Assembly: GCA_963791545.1 (NCBI GenBank)
Contig: CAWBSR010000007.1
Span: 1-64,000, forward strand
Source: JALYXV01 sp963791545
Lineage (GTDB): Bacteria; Actinomycetota; Acidimicrobiia; Acidimicrobiales; Palsa-688
Direction of reading: 5' to 3'
Length of the DNA stretch: 64,000 nucleotides
In this document: piece by piece, positions 42,634 to 51,081 of the stretch
Numbering within the stretch: position 1 is the first letter of the stretch
How the letters are laid out: every line of letters starts with the position of its first letter
Translations under genes and position numbers: made by a program
Notes under the pieces: model-generated
What the model was told of the DNA's origin: nothing
Seen by the model: the letters and a program-made list of their open reading frames with translations, nothing else
Database searches by the model: none

Positions 42634-43383
42634 ATGGCTGTCCTCGACGAGATTCGCCAGTGGTGGGATGACGACGCGGCGAGCTACGACCGCGCCCCGG
42701 GCCACAACCCACGCTCGGGTCCCGAGCGCGCCGCCTGGACGGCGGCGTTGGCCCAGCTATTGCCGCCCGCTCCCGCCCACATCCTGGATTGCGGGGCCGG
42801 GACCGGCTTCCTCAGCCTGATCGCAGCCCGCCTGGGCCACCGGGTCACCGCCCTTGACCTGTCGGGCGAGATGCTGGCCCGCCTGCGTCACCAAGCGGGG
42901 GTCGAAGGGCTGGCCGGCGCCATCGAGACCATCGAGGGTTCGGCCACCGATCCCCCGGCCGGTCCCTTCGACACCGTCATGGAGCGCCACGTGGTGTGGA
43001 CCCTTCCCGACCCCGCCGCTGCGCTCGCTGCCTGGCGCGGCGTCGCCACCCGGCTGGTCCTCGTCGAGAGCCTCTGGGGCCAGGCCGACCCCGTGGAGCT
43101 CTGGCGGGGCCGGGCACGGGACCGGATCCACCGCTGGCAACGGCGGCCGCCCGACCACCACGGCGAGTACTCGGCGGAACTCCGCCACGCGCTTCCGCTG
43201 GGCCGGGGAACGCCCCCTGCGGCATTGATCGCCCTGGCCGAGACGGCTGGCTGGACGGTACCGGCGCTGATCCGCCTCCGCGACGTGGAGTGGGCGACCC
43301 GGCTGGCCTTTTCCCCCCTTGACCGCCTGCTGGGGCCGACGCCGCGCTTCGCGATCACCGCCGAGCGGGGGGGTCGGCCGTGA
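42634..43383 (+). CDS. Class I SAM-dependent methyltransferase
   Basis: This 249-residue protein has motif I ILDCGAGTGFLSLIAARLGH, TALDLSGEMLARLR and the post-motif segment FDTVMERHVVWTLPDPAAAL. The group includes UbiE/MenG-like enzymes and small-molecule methyltransferases. Its GTGA overlap with menB (43380-43383) makes a role in menaquinone synthesis or modification conceivable, but family motifs do not prove it. ATG 42634 is preceded by a strong but hairpin-sequestered SD. Confidence 0.82.
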   Translation: MAVLDEIRQWWDDDAASYDRAPGHNPRSGPERAAWTAALAQLLPPAPAHILDCGAGTGFLSLIAARLGHRVTALDLSGEMLARLRHQAGVEGLAGAIETIEGSATDPPAGPFDTVMERHVVWTLPDPAAALAAWRGVATRLVLVESLWGQADPVELWRGRARDRIHRWQRRPPDHHGEYSAELRHALPLGRGTPPAALIALAETAGWTVPALIRLRDVEWATRLAFSPLDRLLGPTPRFAITAERGGRP

Positions 43384-44279
43384 TCTCGGAGTTGTTCGAT
43401 CCCGAGGCGTGGTGCCCGGTCGAGGGGTTCAACTTCGAGGACATCACCTACCACCGGGCGGTCGACCAACCCACCGTGCGGGTGGCGTTCAACCGCCCCG
43501 AGGTGCGCAACGCCTTCCGGCCCCAGACCGTCGACGAGCTGTACCAGGCCCTCGACCACGTCCGGATGACCCCGGACGTGGGGTGTGTGCTGCTCACCGG
43601 GAACGGCCCCTCGCGGCGCGACGGCGGGTGGGCGTTCTGCTCGGGCGGGGATCAACGGGTCCGGGGCCGGGACGGGTACCGCTACGCCGCGGGGGACACG
43701 GCCCAGACCATCGATCCGGGCCGCACCGGGCGGCTGCACATCCTCGAGGTCCAGCGGCTGATCCGGTTCATGCCCAAGGTGGTGGTTTGCGTGGTGCCGG
43801 GGTGGGCGGTGGGCGGGGGCCACAGCCTGCACGTGGTCTGCGACCTGACCCTCGCCAGCGCCGAGCACGCCCAGTTCAAGCAGACTGACGCCGACGTGGC
43901 GTCATTCGACGGCGGATTTGGCTCCGCCTACCTGGCCCGCCAGGTCGGCCAGAAGCGGGCCCGGGAGATCTTCTTCCTGGGGCTCACCTACGGGGCCGAG
44001 GAGGCCCACCGGATGGGGATGGTGAACGCCGTGGTTCCCCACGCCGAGTTGGAGAAGGTGGCCTTGGAGTGGGGGCGCTTGATCAACGCCAAGAGCCCGA
44101 CGTCGCAGCGGATGCTGAAGTTCGCCTTCAACCTGATCGACGACGGGCTGGTCGGCCAGCAGTTGTTCGCCGGGGAGGCGACCCGGCTCGCCTACATGAC
44201 CGACGAGGCGGCCGAGGGCCGCAACGCCTTCTTGGAGAAGCGGCCCCCGGACTGGTCGTCGTTCCCCTGGTACTTCTAA
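43380..44279 (+). CDS. menB: 1,4-dihydroxy-2-naphthoyl-CoA synthase
   Basis: This 299-residue crotonase-fold protein has MenB-specific features: FEDITYHR, VAFNRPEVRNAFRPQTVDEL, GWAFCSGGDQRVRGRDGY, VVCVVPGWAVGGGHSLHVVC-DLTLAS, DADVASFDGGFGSAYLARQV and the C-terminal AFLEKRPPDWSSFPWYF. It catalyses the intramolecular Claisen ring closure of o-succinylbenzoyl-CoA in menaquinone biosynthesis. GTG 43380 overlaps the upstream methyltransferase stop. Confidence 0.95.
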   Translation: MISELFDPEAWCPVEGFNFEDITYHRAVDQPTVRVAFNRPEVRNAFRPQTVDELYQALDHVRMTPDVGCVLLTGNGPSRRDGGWAFCSGGDQRVRGRDGYRYAAGDTAQTIDPGRTGRLHILEVQRLIRFMPKVVVCVVPGWAVGGGHSLHVVCDLTLASAEHAQFKQTDADVASFDGGFGSAYLARQVGQKRAREIFFLGLTYGAEEAHRMGMVNAVVPHAELEKVALEWGRLINAKSPTSQRMLKFAFNLIDDGLVGQQLFAGEATRLAYMTDEAAEGRNAFLEKRPPDWSSFPWYF

Positions 44280-44309
44280 CCCCGGATGGGCCGGTAGTTT
44301 TGCTCTCTG

Positions 44310-45251
44310 GTGCGCCTCAGCCTGCCCCTCGTCGATCCCATCACGCCGCTGCGCCAGGTCGTGCTGCGCCCGGTTCGGGCCGCGTTCGGGGGCGACCGCT
44401 TCCCTGAGGAGCAATACACCGATCCCCCCGGTGATCCGGGCCTGTTCGGGCCCGACAGCGTGACGTGGCGGATCCACGCCGACGCCTCGATGCTGATCGG
44501 TGGGGTCAGCGCTGTCATCCTGCAGACGCTGCACCCCCTGGCGATGGCCGGTGTGACCGATCACTCCGAGTGGCGGCAGCGTCCGTTCCGCCGCCTATCT
44601 AGGACGTCGTCATTCGTGACCGCGACCACCTTCGGGTCGACGCCGGTCGCCGAAGGGATCATCGCGGTGGTCCGGGCGGTGCACGCCCGGGTGGTCGGGG
44701 TGGCCCCCGACGGCCGGCCCTACCGGGCCGACGACCCGGCGTTGCTGCGGTGGATCCACGTGGCCGAGGTGTCGAGCTTCATGAACGCCCACCGCCGCTA
44801 CAGCCTCCTCCCGGTCGATGGCGCAGACCAGGACCGGTATTTCGACGAAGTGCGGGTGGTGGCGGAGAAGCTGGGGGCGACCGACCTACCTGATAGCCGG
44901 GCTTCGGTGGCGGCCTACTTCGAGGAGGTACGCCCGGCGCTGGTCGCGGGGCCCCAGGCCCTGGACACGGTTCGCTACCTGCGCCAGGCACCGTTCCGGG
45001 AGCACTCCCTCCGGGTCGCCTACCGGGTCATCATTGGCGCTGCCGTCGGCCTGCTTCCCGGCTGGGCCCGGGACATGTTGGCGCTCGACCACGAGCCGCT
45101 GTTGGACCTGGCGACCAGCCGGATGGCCGCCAATGCCCTGCTCGGCGTCATGCGCCTGGCCGGGGGCACTCCACCGCCGGTCCGCCTGGCCCGGGAACGC
45201 TGTGCTCGTCCGGCTGCGGCCGCGGCTGCGGGTGCGGGTGGGCTGCCCTGA
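44310..45251 (+). CDS. MpaB/DUF2236-family oxygenase-like protein
   Basis: This 313-residue protein of the oxygenase-MpaB/latex-clearing (DUF2236) family has VTWRIHADASMLIGGVSAVI, LQTLHPLAMAGVTDHSEW, RRLSRTSSFVTATTFG and LLRWIHVAEVSSFMNAHRRY, with the conserved His and Arg of the b-type haem site. Members are haem oxygenases acting on mycophenolic acid or rubber, most with unknown substrates. GTG 44310 lies 9 nt after TAGTTT (44295-44300). It is followed 99 bp later by the ABC-kinase fusion gene. Confidence 0.87.
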   Translation: MRLSLPLVDPITPLRQVVLRPVRAAFGGDRFPEEQYTDPPGDPGLFGPDSVTWRIHADASMLIGGVSAVILQTLHPLAMAGVTDHSEWRQRPFRRLSRTSSFVTATTFGSTPVAEGIIAVVRAVHARVVGVAPDGRPYRADDPALLRWIHVAEVSSFMNAHRRYSLLPVDGADQDRYFDEVRVVAEKLGATDLPDSRASVAAYFEEVRPALVAGPQALDTVRYLRQAPFREHSLRVAYRVIIGAAVGLLPGWARDMLALDHEPLLDLATSRMAANALLGVMRLAGGTPPPVRLARERCARPAAAAAAGAGGLP

Positions 45252-45350
45252 GACGGGAGCCGCCTTCGTCGTAGACTTGGCGCCCTTCACCGTGGACGAC
45301 CAACAAGGGCAGCGGGGCGTCACCGTGGTCGCAGGGTTGCGCGACCAGTC

Positions 45351-48056
45351 ATGATCGACGCCCGCCCCGCCGTCACCGCCCTGCGGGTTCGCGGGGTCCG
45401 CAAGCGCTTCGGCACCCGCCAGGTGCTCCGGGGCATCGACCTGGAGCTCCGAGCCGGCGAACTGCTGGCGCTGGTTGGCGAGAACGGCGCCGGCAAGTCC
45501 ACGCTCGTCCGCTGTATCGCCCGCACCGACAGCGTCGACGCGGGCACGATCGATCTCCGGGGCCACCTCCTGGAGGACGACGCGATACGGGTGCGGGACC
45601 AGGGGATATCGGTGGTCTGGCAGGACCTGGCGCTGTGCGACAACCTGAGCGCGGTGGCCAATGTGTTCCTGGGTCACGAGCGCCTGGACGGGATGTGGCT
45701 GGACGAAGCCACCATGCTGCTCGAGACCCAGGCGCTGTTCGAGCGGCTCCACATCAATGTGCCCCAGCCGTTGCTTCCGGTGGGTGCGCTCTCGGGCGGC
45801 CAGCGACAACTGGTCGCCGTTGCCCGGGCCGTCCTGCGCAGCCCGTCGGTACTGATCCTCGACGAGCCCACGGCGTCGTTGGGCGTGACCGAGACCAAAG
45901 TGGTCGAGCGGTTGCTGGCCCAGTTGCGGGCCGCGGGGACCGCGATCCTGTTGGTCTCCCACCGCCTGGAGCAGGTTTTCAACCTGGCCGATCGCATTGC
46001 AGTGATGCGCGACGGGCGGATCGTGGCCACCGTTTCTCCCCTCGAGGTCCACCCCGACGACGTGGTCGCCATGATCTCGGGGGTCGAGGCCGACTCCACC
46101 GCTCGCCGGCAGCTTCAGCGGTTGCGCAGCCTGGTCGACCAGCTGGCCGAGGTGGAGCCCTCGGCCAGCCTTCCGCTCATTGTTTCTGCCATGGCCGAGG
46201 CGCTCGGAATCAAGCAACTCTGCGTTCACCTGCTGGACCAACCCGACGCCGAGGGTCGGGTGCGGCTGCGCCGCTCGGCCGTGGTGGGGCTCAGCGGTTC
46301 CTTTCTGGAGCGCCTGGCCCTGCTCCCGATCGGTCCGAGTGGCGGTCCTCCCGGGATTGCCGCCGCTACCGGAGAAGTCGTGGTCGTCGAGGACGTGCGC
46401 TACGACCGGCGGTGGCCGCAGTACGGCCTCGCTGCCCCCGGCCTGGGAACCGGTGCCGGGACGGGCGGTGCGGGTGGGGCGGGGACGGCCGGTGCTGCGG
46501 GTGCCGAGTCGGGGGGTGCTGCGGGTGCCGAGTCGGGGGGTGCTGCGGGTGCCGAGTCGGGCGGTGATGCGGGTGCGGGCAGCGTGCCCCGCAGCTCCTG
46601 GTCGGTCCCCATCCTCGGCTCCCTCGCCGTCCTCGGCACCGTGTCCGGTTACGCCGACACGGTCGGCCGGCCACAGGCGGACCAGTTGGAGTTGGTGTGG
46701 GTATACGCCAGCTACGCCGCCGCGGCTATCGAGCGGGAACGGCTACTCACCGATGCCACCCGACGCAACCGGGTGCTGGAAACGCTTCGGGGCGTGCTCG
46801 ATACCCTGGCCGGACCGCAGCCCGCCAGTGGCGGTTTGGCGGTGGTCCTGCTGGCTCTGTGCCGGGGCCTGAGCGCCGACGCAGTGGCGTTCCACGGCGC
46901 CGACGACGTTCTCGTGGCCGTCTCGCCGGTGGAGCTGGGGCCGCTGGCCGCGGCTCGGGCGGCCGAGGTTCAGCAAGCGGCCGCCGCCACCATGCTGGCC
47001 GAGCCCGGATCGAGGGACCGGGCCCGGCCCGTGGGTGACGATGTTCTGGCAGCCCCGATCGATGCGCCGGGGGGACGGGCGGTGGTCACGGCGTGGTGGT
47101 CCGACCCCTCCCACCGTTCGGATGACGCCCTGGGGCTGCTCGACGACGCCGCCCGATCGCTTCGTTTGGCCCTCCAGCGGGAGGCGGCCGAGCAGGCCAA
47201 TGCCGAAGCGGCGTCGTTGCGGCGATCGCAGACCCGGCAGCGGGAGTTCCTGTTCCGGCTGAACCACGAGTTGCGGACGCCGCTGACTGCGATTCAGGGC
47301 TACGCGTCCACCTTGCGCCAGCCCGACGTCGACTGGGATGTGAGCTCCCAGCAGCGGTTCCTCGATTCCATCGCCTCGGAATCGGCACGTATGGGCCGCT
47401 TGGTGGGCGACCTGCTCGATTTCAGCGCCATCGATTCTGGCGACCTGCGGTTGCAGCCCGACTGGTGCGATCTGGGTCTGGTCATCGAGGCGGCCCGGCG
47501 GTGCGTCACCGAGGCGCCGGCATCCATGTTCGACCTGCCCGCCCTCACCGGGCTGCCGACCATCTGGGCGGATCACGACCGGTTGGAGCAGGTGTTCGTC
47601 AACCTGCTGGAGAACGCGGTCCGCCATGCCAGCGGTGTCACCAGAGTGGTCGTCACCGCAGCGCTTTCCCCGTCGGAGACCGACGTCGAGATCCGGGTCG
47701 CAAACGACGGCCGGGGGATCGGGTGGGACCCGTCGGAGTGGGAGCGAGTGTTTCGGCCCCATGAGCGGGGGAGGACCGATGGTCCCGGGGCGGGCCTCGG
47801 ACTGGCCATCGCCCGGGGCATCGTCGAGGCTCACCGCGGCACCATCGTCCTGGAGCGGGTGCCGGTCGGAACGTCGGTGCTGGTGACCCTTCCTGTGGAA
47901 CCGGCGCCCGGTACGCCCTCGGGTCTCGAGGCGGCGGCGGTAGGTCCTGGGGCGGTCGAGTCGGCCATCGAGGTCGAGCCGCCAGCCGCCGCCCCGACCG
48001 CCCCCGCCGCCCCGACCGCTGCTGCCGTCACCGCCACGGAACGAGGAGCGGGGTGA
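45351..48056 (+). CDS. Sugar-type ABC ATPase domain fused to sensor histidine kinase
   Basis: This 901-residue polypeptide has, in order: an ABC nucleotide-binding domain (residues 10-245; Walker A LVGENGAGKST at 41-51, signature LSGGQRQ at 147-153, Walker B LILDEPTASLG at 168-178, H-loop VSHR) most like XylG/MglA/FrcA sugar ATPases; two GAF-like segments (about 258-460 and 470-612), the first interrupted by a Gly/Ala/Glu/Ser repeat at 362-411; and a histidine kinase with H-box FRLNHELRTPL (His639), N-box LLENAVRH, G1 VANDGRGIG and G2 GAGLGLAIARG. There is no membrane helix, so it is cytosolic or docks to the permease. GTGA overlap with the response regulator gene. All catalytic motifs look intact in both halves. 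The fusion implies that transport ATPase state is read directly by the kinase (inference). Confidence 0.9.
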   Translation: MIDARPAVTALRVRGVRKRFGTRQVLRGIDLELRAGELLALVGENGAGKSTLVRCIARTDSVDAGTIDLRGHLLEDDAIRVRDQGISVVWQDLALCDNLSAVANVFLGHERLDGMWLDEATMLLETQALFERLHINVPQPLLPVGALSGGQRQLVAVARAVLRSPSVLILDEPTASLGVTETKVVERLLAQLRAAGTAILLVSHRLEQVFNLADRIAVMRDGRIVATVSPLEVHPDDVVAMISGVEADSTARRQLQRLRSLVDQLAEVEPSASLPLIVSAMAEALGIKQLCVHLLDQPDAEGRVRLRRSAVVGLSGSFLERLALLPIGPSGGPPGIAAATGEVVVVEDVRYDRRWPQYGLAAPGLGTGAGTGGAGGAGTAGAAGAESGGAAGAESGGAAGAESGGDAGAGSVPRSSWSVPILGSLAVLGTVSGYADTVGRPQADQLELVWVYASYAAAAIERERLLTDATRRNRVLETLRGVLDTLAGPQPASGGLAVVLLALCRGLSADAVAFHGADDVLVAVSPVELGPLAAARAAEVQQAAAATMLAEPGSRDRARPVGDDVLAAPIDAPGGRAVVTAWWSDPSHRSDDALGLLDDAARSLRLALQREAAEQANAEAASLRRSQTRQREFLFRLNHELRTPLTAIQGYASTLRQPDVDWDVSSQQRFLDSIASESARMGRLVGDLLDFSAIDSGDLRLQPDWCDLGLVIEAARRCVTEAPASMFDLPALTGLPTIWADHDRLEQVFVNLLENAVRHASGVTRVVVTAALSPSETDVEIRVANDGRGIGWDPSEWERVFRPHERGRTDGPGAGLGLAIARGIVEAHRGTIVLERVPVGTSVLVTLPVEPAPGTPSGLEAAAVGPGAVESAIEVEPPAAAPTAPAAPTAAAVTATERGAG
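46491..46562 (+). repeat. 24-bp tandem repeat within the ABC-kinase gene
   Basis: Three adjacent 24-bp units of GGTGCTGCGGGTGCCGAGTC plus GGGG (the third with a last-base change) are followed by a degenerate partial copy. They encode repeated AAGAESGG in a flexible loop of the first GAF-like segment. The unit keeps frame, so copy number can vary without disrupting the protein. Confidence 0.85.
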
Positions 48057-48751
48057 ACGACGACACCGTCGTGCTGGTGGTCGAGGACGACCGCAACATC
48101 GTCGATCTGGTCCGGGCCAACCTGATGGTTCGGGGTTTTACGGTGCTGGTGTCGCGAACCGGTGAGGACGTGCTGGAGCTGGTGCGGACCAGCGGGGCCG
48201 AGATCGTATTGCTGGACCTGATGCTCCCCGCCGCGGATGGCTTCGACCTGTGCCGGGATATCCGGGCCATCTCCTCGGTCGGGCTGATCGTGGTCTCGGC
48301 CCGGCGCGGCGAGCAGGACAAGGTGCGGGCCTTGAACCTGGGCGCCGACGACTACCTCACCAAGCCGTTCGGGGTGGAAGAACTCCTCGCCCGAATCACT
48401 GCCCTGCTGCGCCGCAGCCGCCCCGCCGATTCTGGCTCGATCACGCAACCGTTGCGCTTTGGCAATATCACGGTCGACCTCGACGCCCAGCTGGTCTCCA
48501 AGGCTGGTGAGCCGGTGCACCTGACCCCGACCGAGTTCGCCCTGCTTCGGGAATTGGCACTGGCGCCCGGAAAGCTGCTCACCCACGCCGCCCTCCTGCG
48601 CAAGGTTTGGGGTCCCGGGTACGAAACCGAGACCGAGTACACCCGGGTGTACGTCCGGCGCCTGCGGGCCAAGCTCGAGGATCCGGACGGGCCCCCGTTC
48701 ATCGCCACCGAGCCCCGGGCCGGGTACCGCCTGGTTGCTGCCCCCAACTGA
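48053..48751 (+). CDS. OmpR/PhoB-family response regulator
   Basis: This 232-residue protein has a receiver domain with acidic pocket VVEDDRN, phospho-acceptor Asp55 in IVLLDLMLP, and Lys104 in GADDYLTKPF. A C-terminal winged helix follows (LRFGNITVDLDAQLVSKAGE, then LTPTEFALLRELALAPGKLL, ETEYTRVYVRRLRAKLE). The start overlaps the kinase stop (GTGA), so it is the cognate partner of the ABC-fused kinase. The PhoP-like repeat 10 bp after its stop is its probable binding site, giving control of the downstream sugar-transport operon. Confidence 0.93.
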   Translation: MNDDTVVLVVEDDRNIVDLVRANLMVRGFTVLVSRTGEDVLELVRTSGAEIVLLDLMLPAADGFDLCRDIRAISSVGLIVVSARRGEQDKVRALNLGADDYLTKPFGVEELLARITALLRRSRPADSGSITQPLRFGNITVDLDAQLVSKAGEPVHLTPTEFALLRELALAPGKLLTHAALLRKVWGPGYETETEYTRVYVRRLRAKLEDPDGPPFIATEPRAGYRLVAAPN

Positions 48752-48761
48752 CGCTTTGGCA

Positions 48762-48794
48762 TTCACAGTTCGTTCACATCTTGGAAACAACTTC
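48762..48794 (+). promoter_or_regulatory. PhoP/OmpR-type direct-repeat operator upstream of the sugar transport operon
   Basis: TTCACAGTTCG (48762-48772), TTCACATCTTG (48773-48783) and the weaker GAAACAACTTC (48784-48794) repeat at an 11-bp period. They resemble the TCACAGC-N4-TCACAGC sites of actinobacterial PhoP proteins. The array ends just before a CTTGTT (-35-like) element, with TAGGTT at 48820-48825 as possible -10, a layout suited to activation of the binding-protein gene. Confidence 0.6.
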
Positions 48795-48858
48795 TACGCC
48801 TTGTTTACGGAGGCATTCCTAGGTTGAGGCCCGACTGACGACTAGGGGGAAAATTTTT

Positions 48859-50079
48859 ATGAACCACTCGCTCAAGCGAGCCGGAGTGTTGTCGACCGCC
48901 GCAATGCTGATGGTGGGCCTGGTGGCCTGCGGAAAGTCATCGTCATCGACCACGACGACCACCACCGGTGGGGCTGCGACGTCGACGACCGCTGATGCGG
49001 CCGCCAACATCAGCGCCACCGCGTTCACCTCCGACTTCTCCGCCATGGCGGGTCTGAAGGCCCTGGCGGCAAAGGGCCACGGAAAGATTGCCGTTCTCCT
49101 ACCCGACACCCAGTCGTCGGCCCGTTACGTGTCGTTCGACGCCCCGTACCTGGCCAAGGCGTTCGAGGCCGCCGGGCTGACCAGCGCCGACTACCAGATC
49201 CAGAATGCCCAGGGCAGCGCCTCGACCATGCAGACCCAGGCGGAAGCGGCGATCACTAACGGGGCCACGGTGCTCCTGATCGACCCGATCGACTCCGGCA
49301 GCGGCGCCGCCATCGAATCCAACGCGGTGGCACAGGGCGTCAAGGTCATCGACTACGACCGCATCACCCTGAACGGCAAGGCCGGCTACTACGTCAGCTT
49401 CGACAATGTCACCGTGGGCAAGCTCATCGGCCAAGGCTTTGTCGACTGCGTAACCGCCTGGAATATCGCCAAGCCTCAGGTCCTGGAGATGGACGGCGAC
49501 CCCACCGACAACAACGCCACCCTCTTCGCCCAGGGCTATAACTCGGTGCTTGATCCCAAGTACGCCGACGGGTCCTATGTCAAGGTTGGGGAGCCGGCGG
49601 GCACGTGGGACAACCAGAAGGCGCTCACCAACTTCCAGCAGCAGTACACCGCCCATTCCAATATCAATGCCGTGGTGGCCGCCAATGACGGCGTTGCCAA
49701 CTCGGTCATCTCGGCGCTGAAGACCCTCAACATCGGAGCCAAGAAGGTTCCGACCACCGGCCAGGACGCCACCCTGCAGGGCCTGCAGAACATCCTGGCC
49801 GGCTATCAGTGCATGTCGGTCTACAAGGCCGTTTACCTCGAAGCCCAGGCGTCGGTCGCCCTGGCCCTGTTCCTCCGGGCCGGCCAGACCCCGCCCACCG
49901 CGTTGGTCAACGGCAAGACCAACAACAAGGCCACGGACGTCCCCTCGGTCCTGTTGACCCCAGTGTCGGTCACCGCGGCCAACATGCAGGCCACCGTGGT
50001 CAAGGACGGCTTCGTCAAGGTGGCGGATCTGTGCGCCGGTGCCTTTGCCAGCGCCTGCACGGCAGCCGGCGTCAGCTAA
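48859..50079 (+). CDS. Xylose/ribose-type ABC transporter substrate-binding lipoprotein
   Basis: This 406-residue protein has a signal peptide and lipobox (MLMVGLVACGKS, Cys about residue 25), a Thr/Ser linker and a Peripla_BP_4-type sugar-binding domain: KIAVLLPDTQSSARYVSFDA, ITNGATVLLIDPIDSGSGAA, GVKVIDYDRI, VLEMDGDPTDNNATLFAQGY and AVVAANDGVANSVISAL, closest in outline to XylF. It delivers a monosaccharide to the permease. The start has AGGGGGA 8 nt upstream. Its promoter region carries the PhoP-like repeats. A hairpin separates it from the ATPase gene, often seen where the binding protein is made in excess. Confidence 0.93.
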   Translation: MNHSLKRAGVLSTAAMLMVGLVACGKSSSSTTTTTTGGAATSTTADAAANISATAFTSDFSAMAGLKALAAKGHGKIAVLLPDTQSSARYVSFDAPYLAKAFEAAGLTSADYQIQNAQGSASTMQTQAEAAITNGATVLLIDPIDSGSGAAIESNAVAQGVKVIDYDRITLNGKAGYYVSFDNVTVGKLIGQGFVDCVTAWNIAKPQVLEMDGDPTDNNATLFAQGYNSVLDPKYADGSYVKVGEPAGTWDNQKALTNFQQQYTAHSNINAVVAANDGVANSVISALKTLNIGAKKVPTTGQDATLQGLQNILAGYQCMSVYKAVYLEAQASVALALFLRAGQTPPTALVNGKTNNKATDVPSVLLTPVSVTAANMQATVVKDGFVKVADLCAGAFASACTAAGVS

Positions 50080-50109
50080 ACGCAGCGTAGGGGGCAGCGA
50101 GCGGGCGCG

Positions 50110-50141
50110 GGGCTGCGGTTGTTCGGGGGACACCGCAGCCC
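50110..50141 (+). terminator. Intercistronic hairpin after the binding-protein gene
   Basis: GGGCTGCGG/CCGCAGCCC forms a perfect 9-bp stem with a 14-nt loop, 30 bp after the binding-protein stop. It probably acts as a partial terminator or mRNA stabiliser that sets the ratio of binding protein to ATPase and permease. Confidence 0.55.
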
Positions 50142-50180
50142 TGCGCCGAACCATCGAGATCCTTGGGAGATGACGACACG

Positions 50181-51071
50181 GTGACAACCATCGCGGAGGT
50201 AAGCCCGGTCGACACGGCACGCTCGGGCGATCGGCGTCCGGCGGAGCCGGCGATCCCGCTGCTCGAATTGCGCGGGATCAACAAGCATTTCGGCCCGGTA
50301 CAGGCCCTCACCGATATCAACTTTGTCGTGCCAGCCGGCCAGGTAACCGCCTTGGCGGGCGACAACGGGGCGGGCAAGTCGGTACTGATCAAGACCATTT
50401 CCGGCATCCACGGCGCCGACGGCGGGCAGATCTTCTGGGAGGGTCAGCCGGTCAGCATCAAGACGCCGCGGGACTCCGCCGCCTTGGGCATCGAAACGGT
50501 ATACCAGGACCTGGCCCTGTGCGACAACCTGGACATCGTCCAGAACATGTTCCTCGGGCGGGAGAGGACGACCTCCCTGATGCTCGACGAGACCGAAATG
50601 GAGAAATCGGCTCGTAAAACCCTGTCGAGCCTCTCGGTGACCACGGTGCGATCGATCCGCCAGCCGGTGGCATCGCTCTCCGGAGGCCAACGCCAGGCGG
50701 TGGCCATCGCCAAGGCGGCGTTGTGGAACTCCAAGCTCGTCATCATGGACGAGCCCACCGCCGCCCTCGGTGTCGCCCAGACTGCCATGGTGTTGAGCCT
50801 GGTCCGGCGGCTAGCCGAGCAGGGGCGGGCTGTCATCATGATCTCCCACAACATGAACGACGTATTCGAGATCGCCGACCGCTTGGCGGTCCTCTATCTG
50901 GGACACATGGTGGCGGCGGGACCGGCGGCGGAGTTCGACCGCCAGATCGTGGTCGACTATATGACCTCGGGGCGCTCCAGCCGCTCGGCCAGGGAGCCGG
51001 CCGGTTCCGCCTCGCCGGACTCACCGGGTTCGCCGGCCTCGCCCCCTTCGCCGGCCTCGAGCGGGAAATGA
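50181..51071 (+). CDS. Sugar ABC transporter ATPase (single nucleotide-binding domain)
   Basis: This protein has about 296 residues from GTG 50181 (GGGAG 11 nt upstream; the frame extends to a TTG at 50163). Walker A is LAGDNGAGKSVLIK, signature LSGGQRQAVAIAKA, Walker B LVIMDEPTAALGVAQ. It is a close paralogue of the ABC domain in the kinase fusion: both share QDLALCDNL and FLGRER/FLGHER lines. It has a single domain, like FrcA, not the tandem XylG form. The tail is Ser/Pro-rich (GSASPDSPGSPASPPSPASS). It powers the permease 10 bp downstream, alone or as a heterodimer with the fusion. Confidence 0.92.
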   Translation: MTTIAEVSPVDTARSGDRRPAEPAIPLLELRGINKHFGPVQALTDINFVVPAGQVTALAGDNGAGKSVLIKTISGIHGADGGQIFWEGQPVSIKTPRDSAALGIETVYQDLALCDNLDIVQNMFLGRERTTSLMLDETEMEKSARKTLSSLSVTTVRSIRQPVASLSGGQRQAVAIAKAALWNSKLVIMDEPTAALGVAQTAMVLSLVRRLAEQGRAVIMISHNMNDVFEIADRLAVLYLGHMVAAGPAAEFDRQIVVDYMTSGRSSRSAREPAGSASPDSPGSPASPPSPASSGK

Positions 51072-51081
51072 GGGCACGACG

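Noticed and set aside
43446..43888. 189-residue plus-strand frame inside menB
   Set aside because: Out-of-frame shadow; the menB frame has all family motifs.
46491..46583. CRISPR-like array
   Set aside because: Units are contiguous 24-bp tandem copies without spacers and encode protein in frame.
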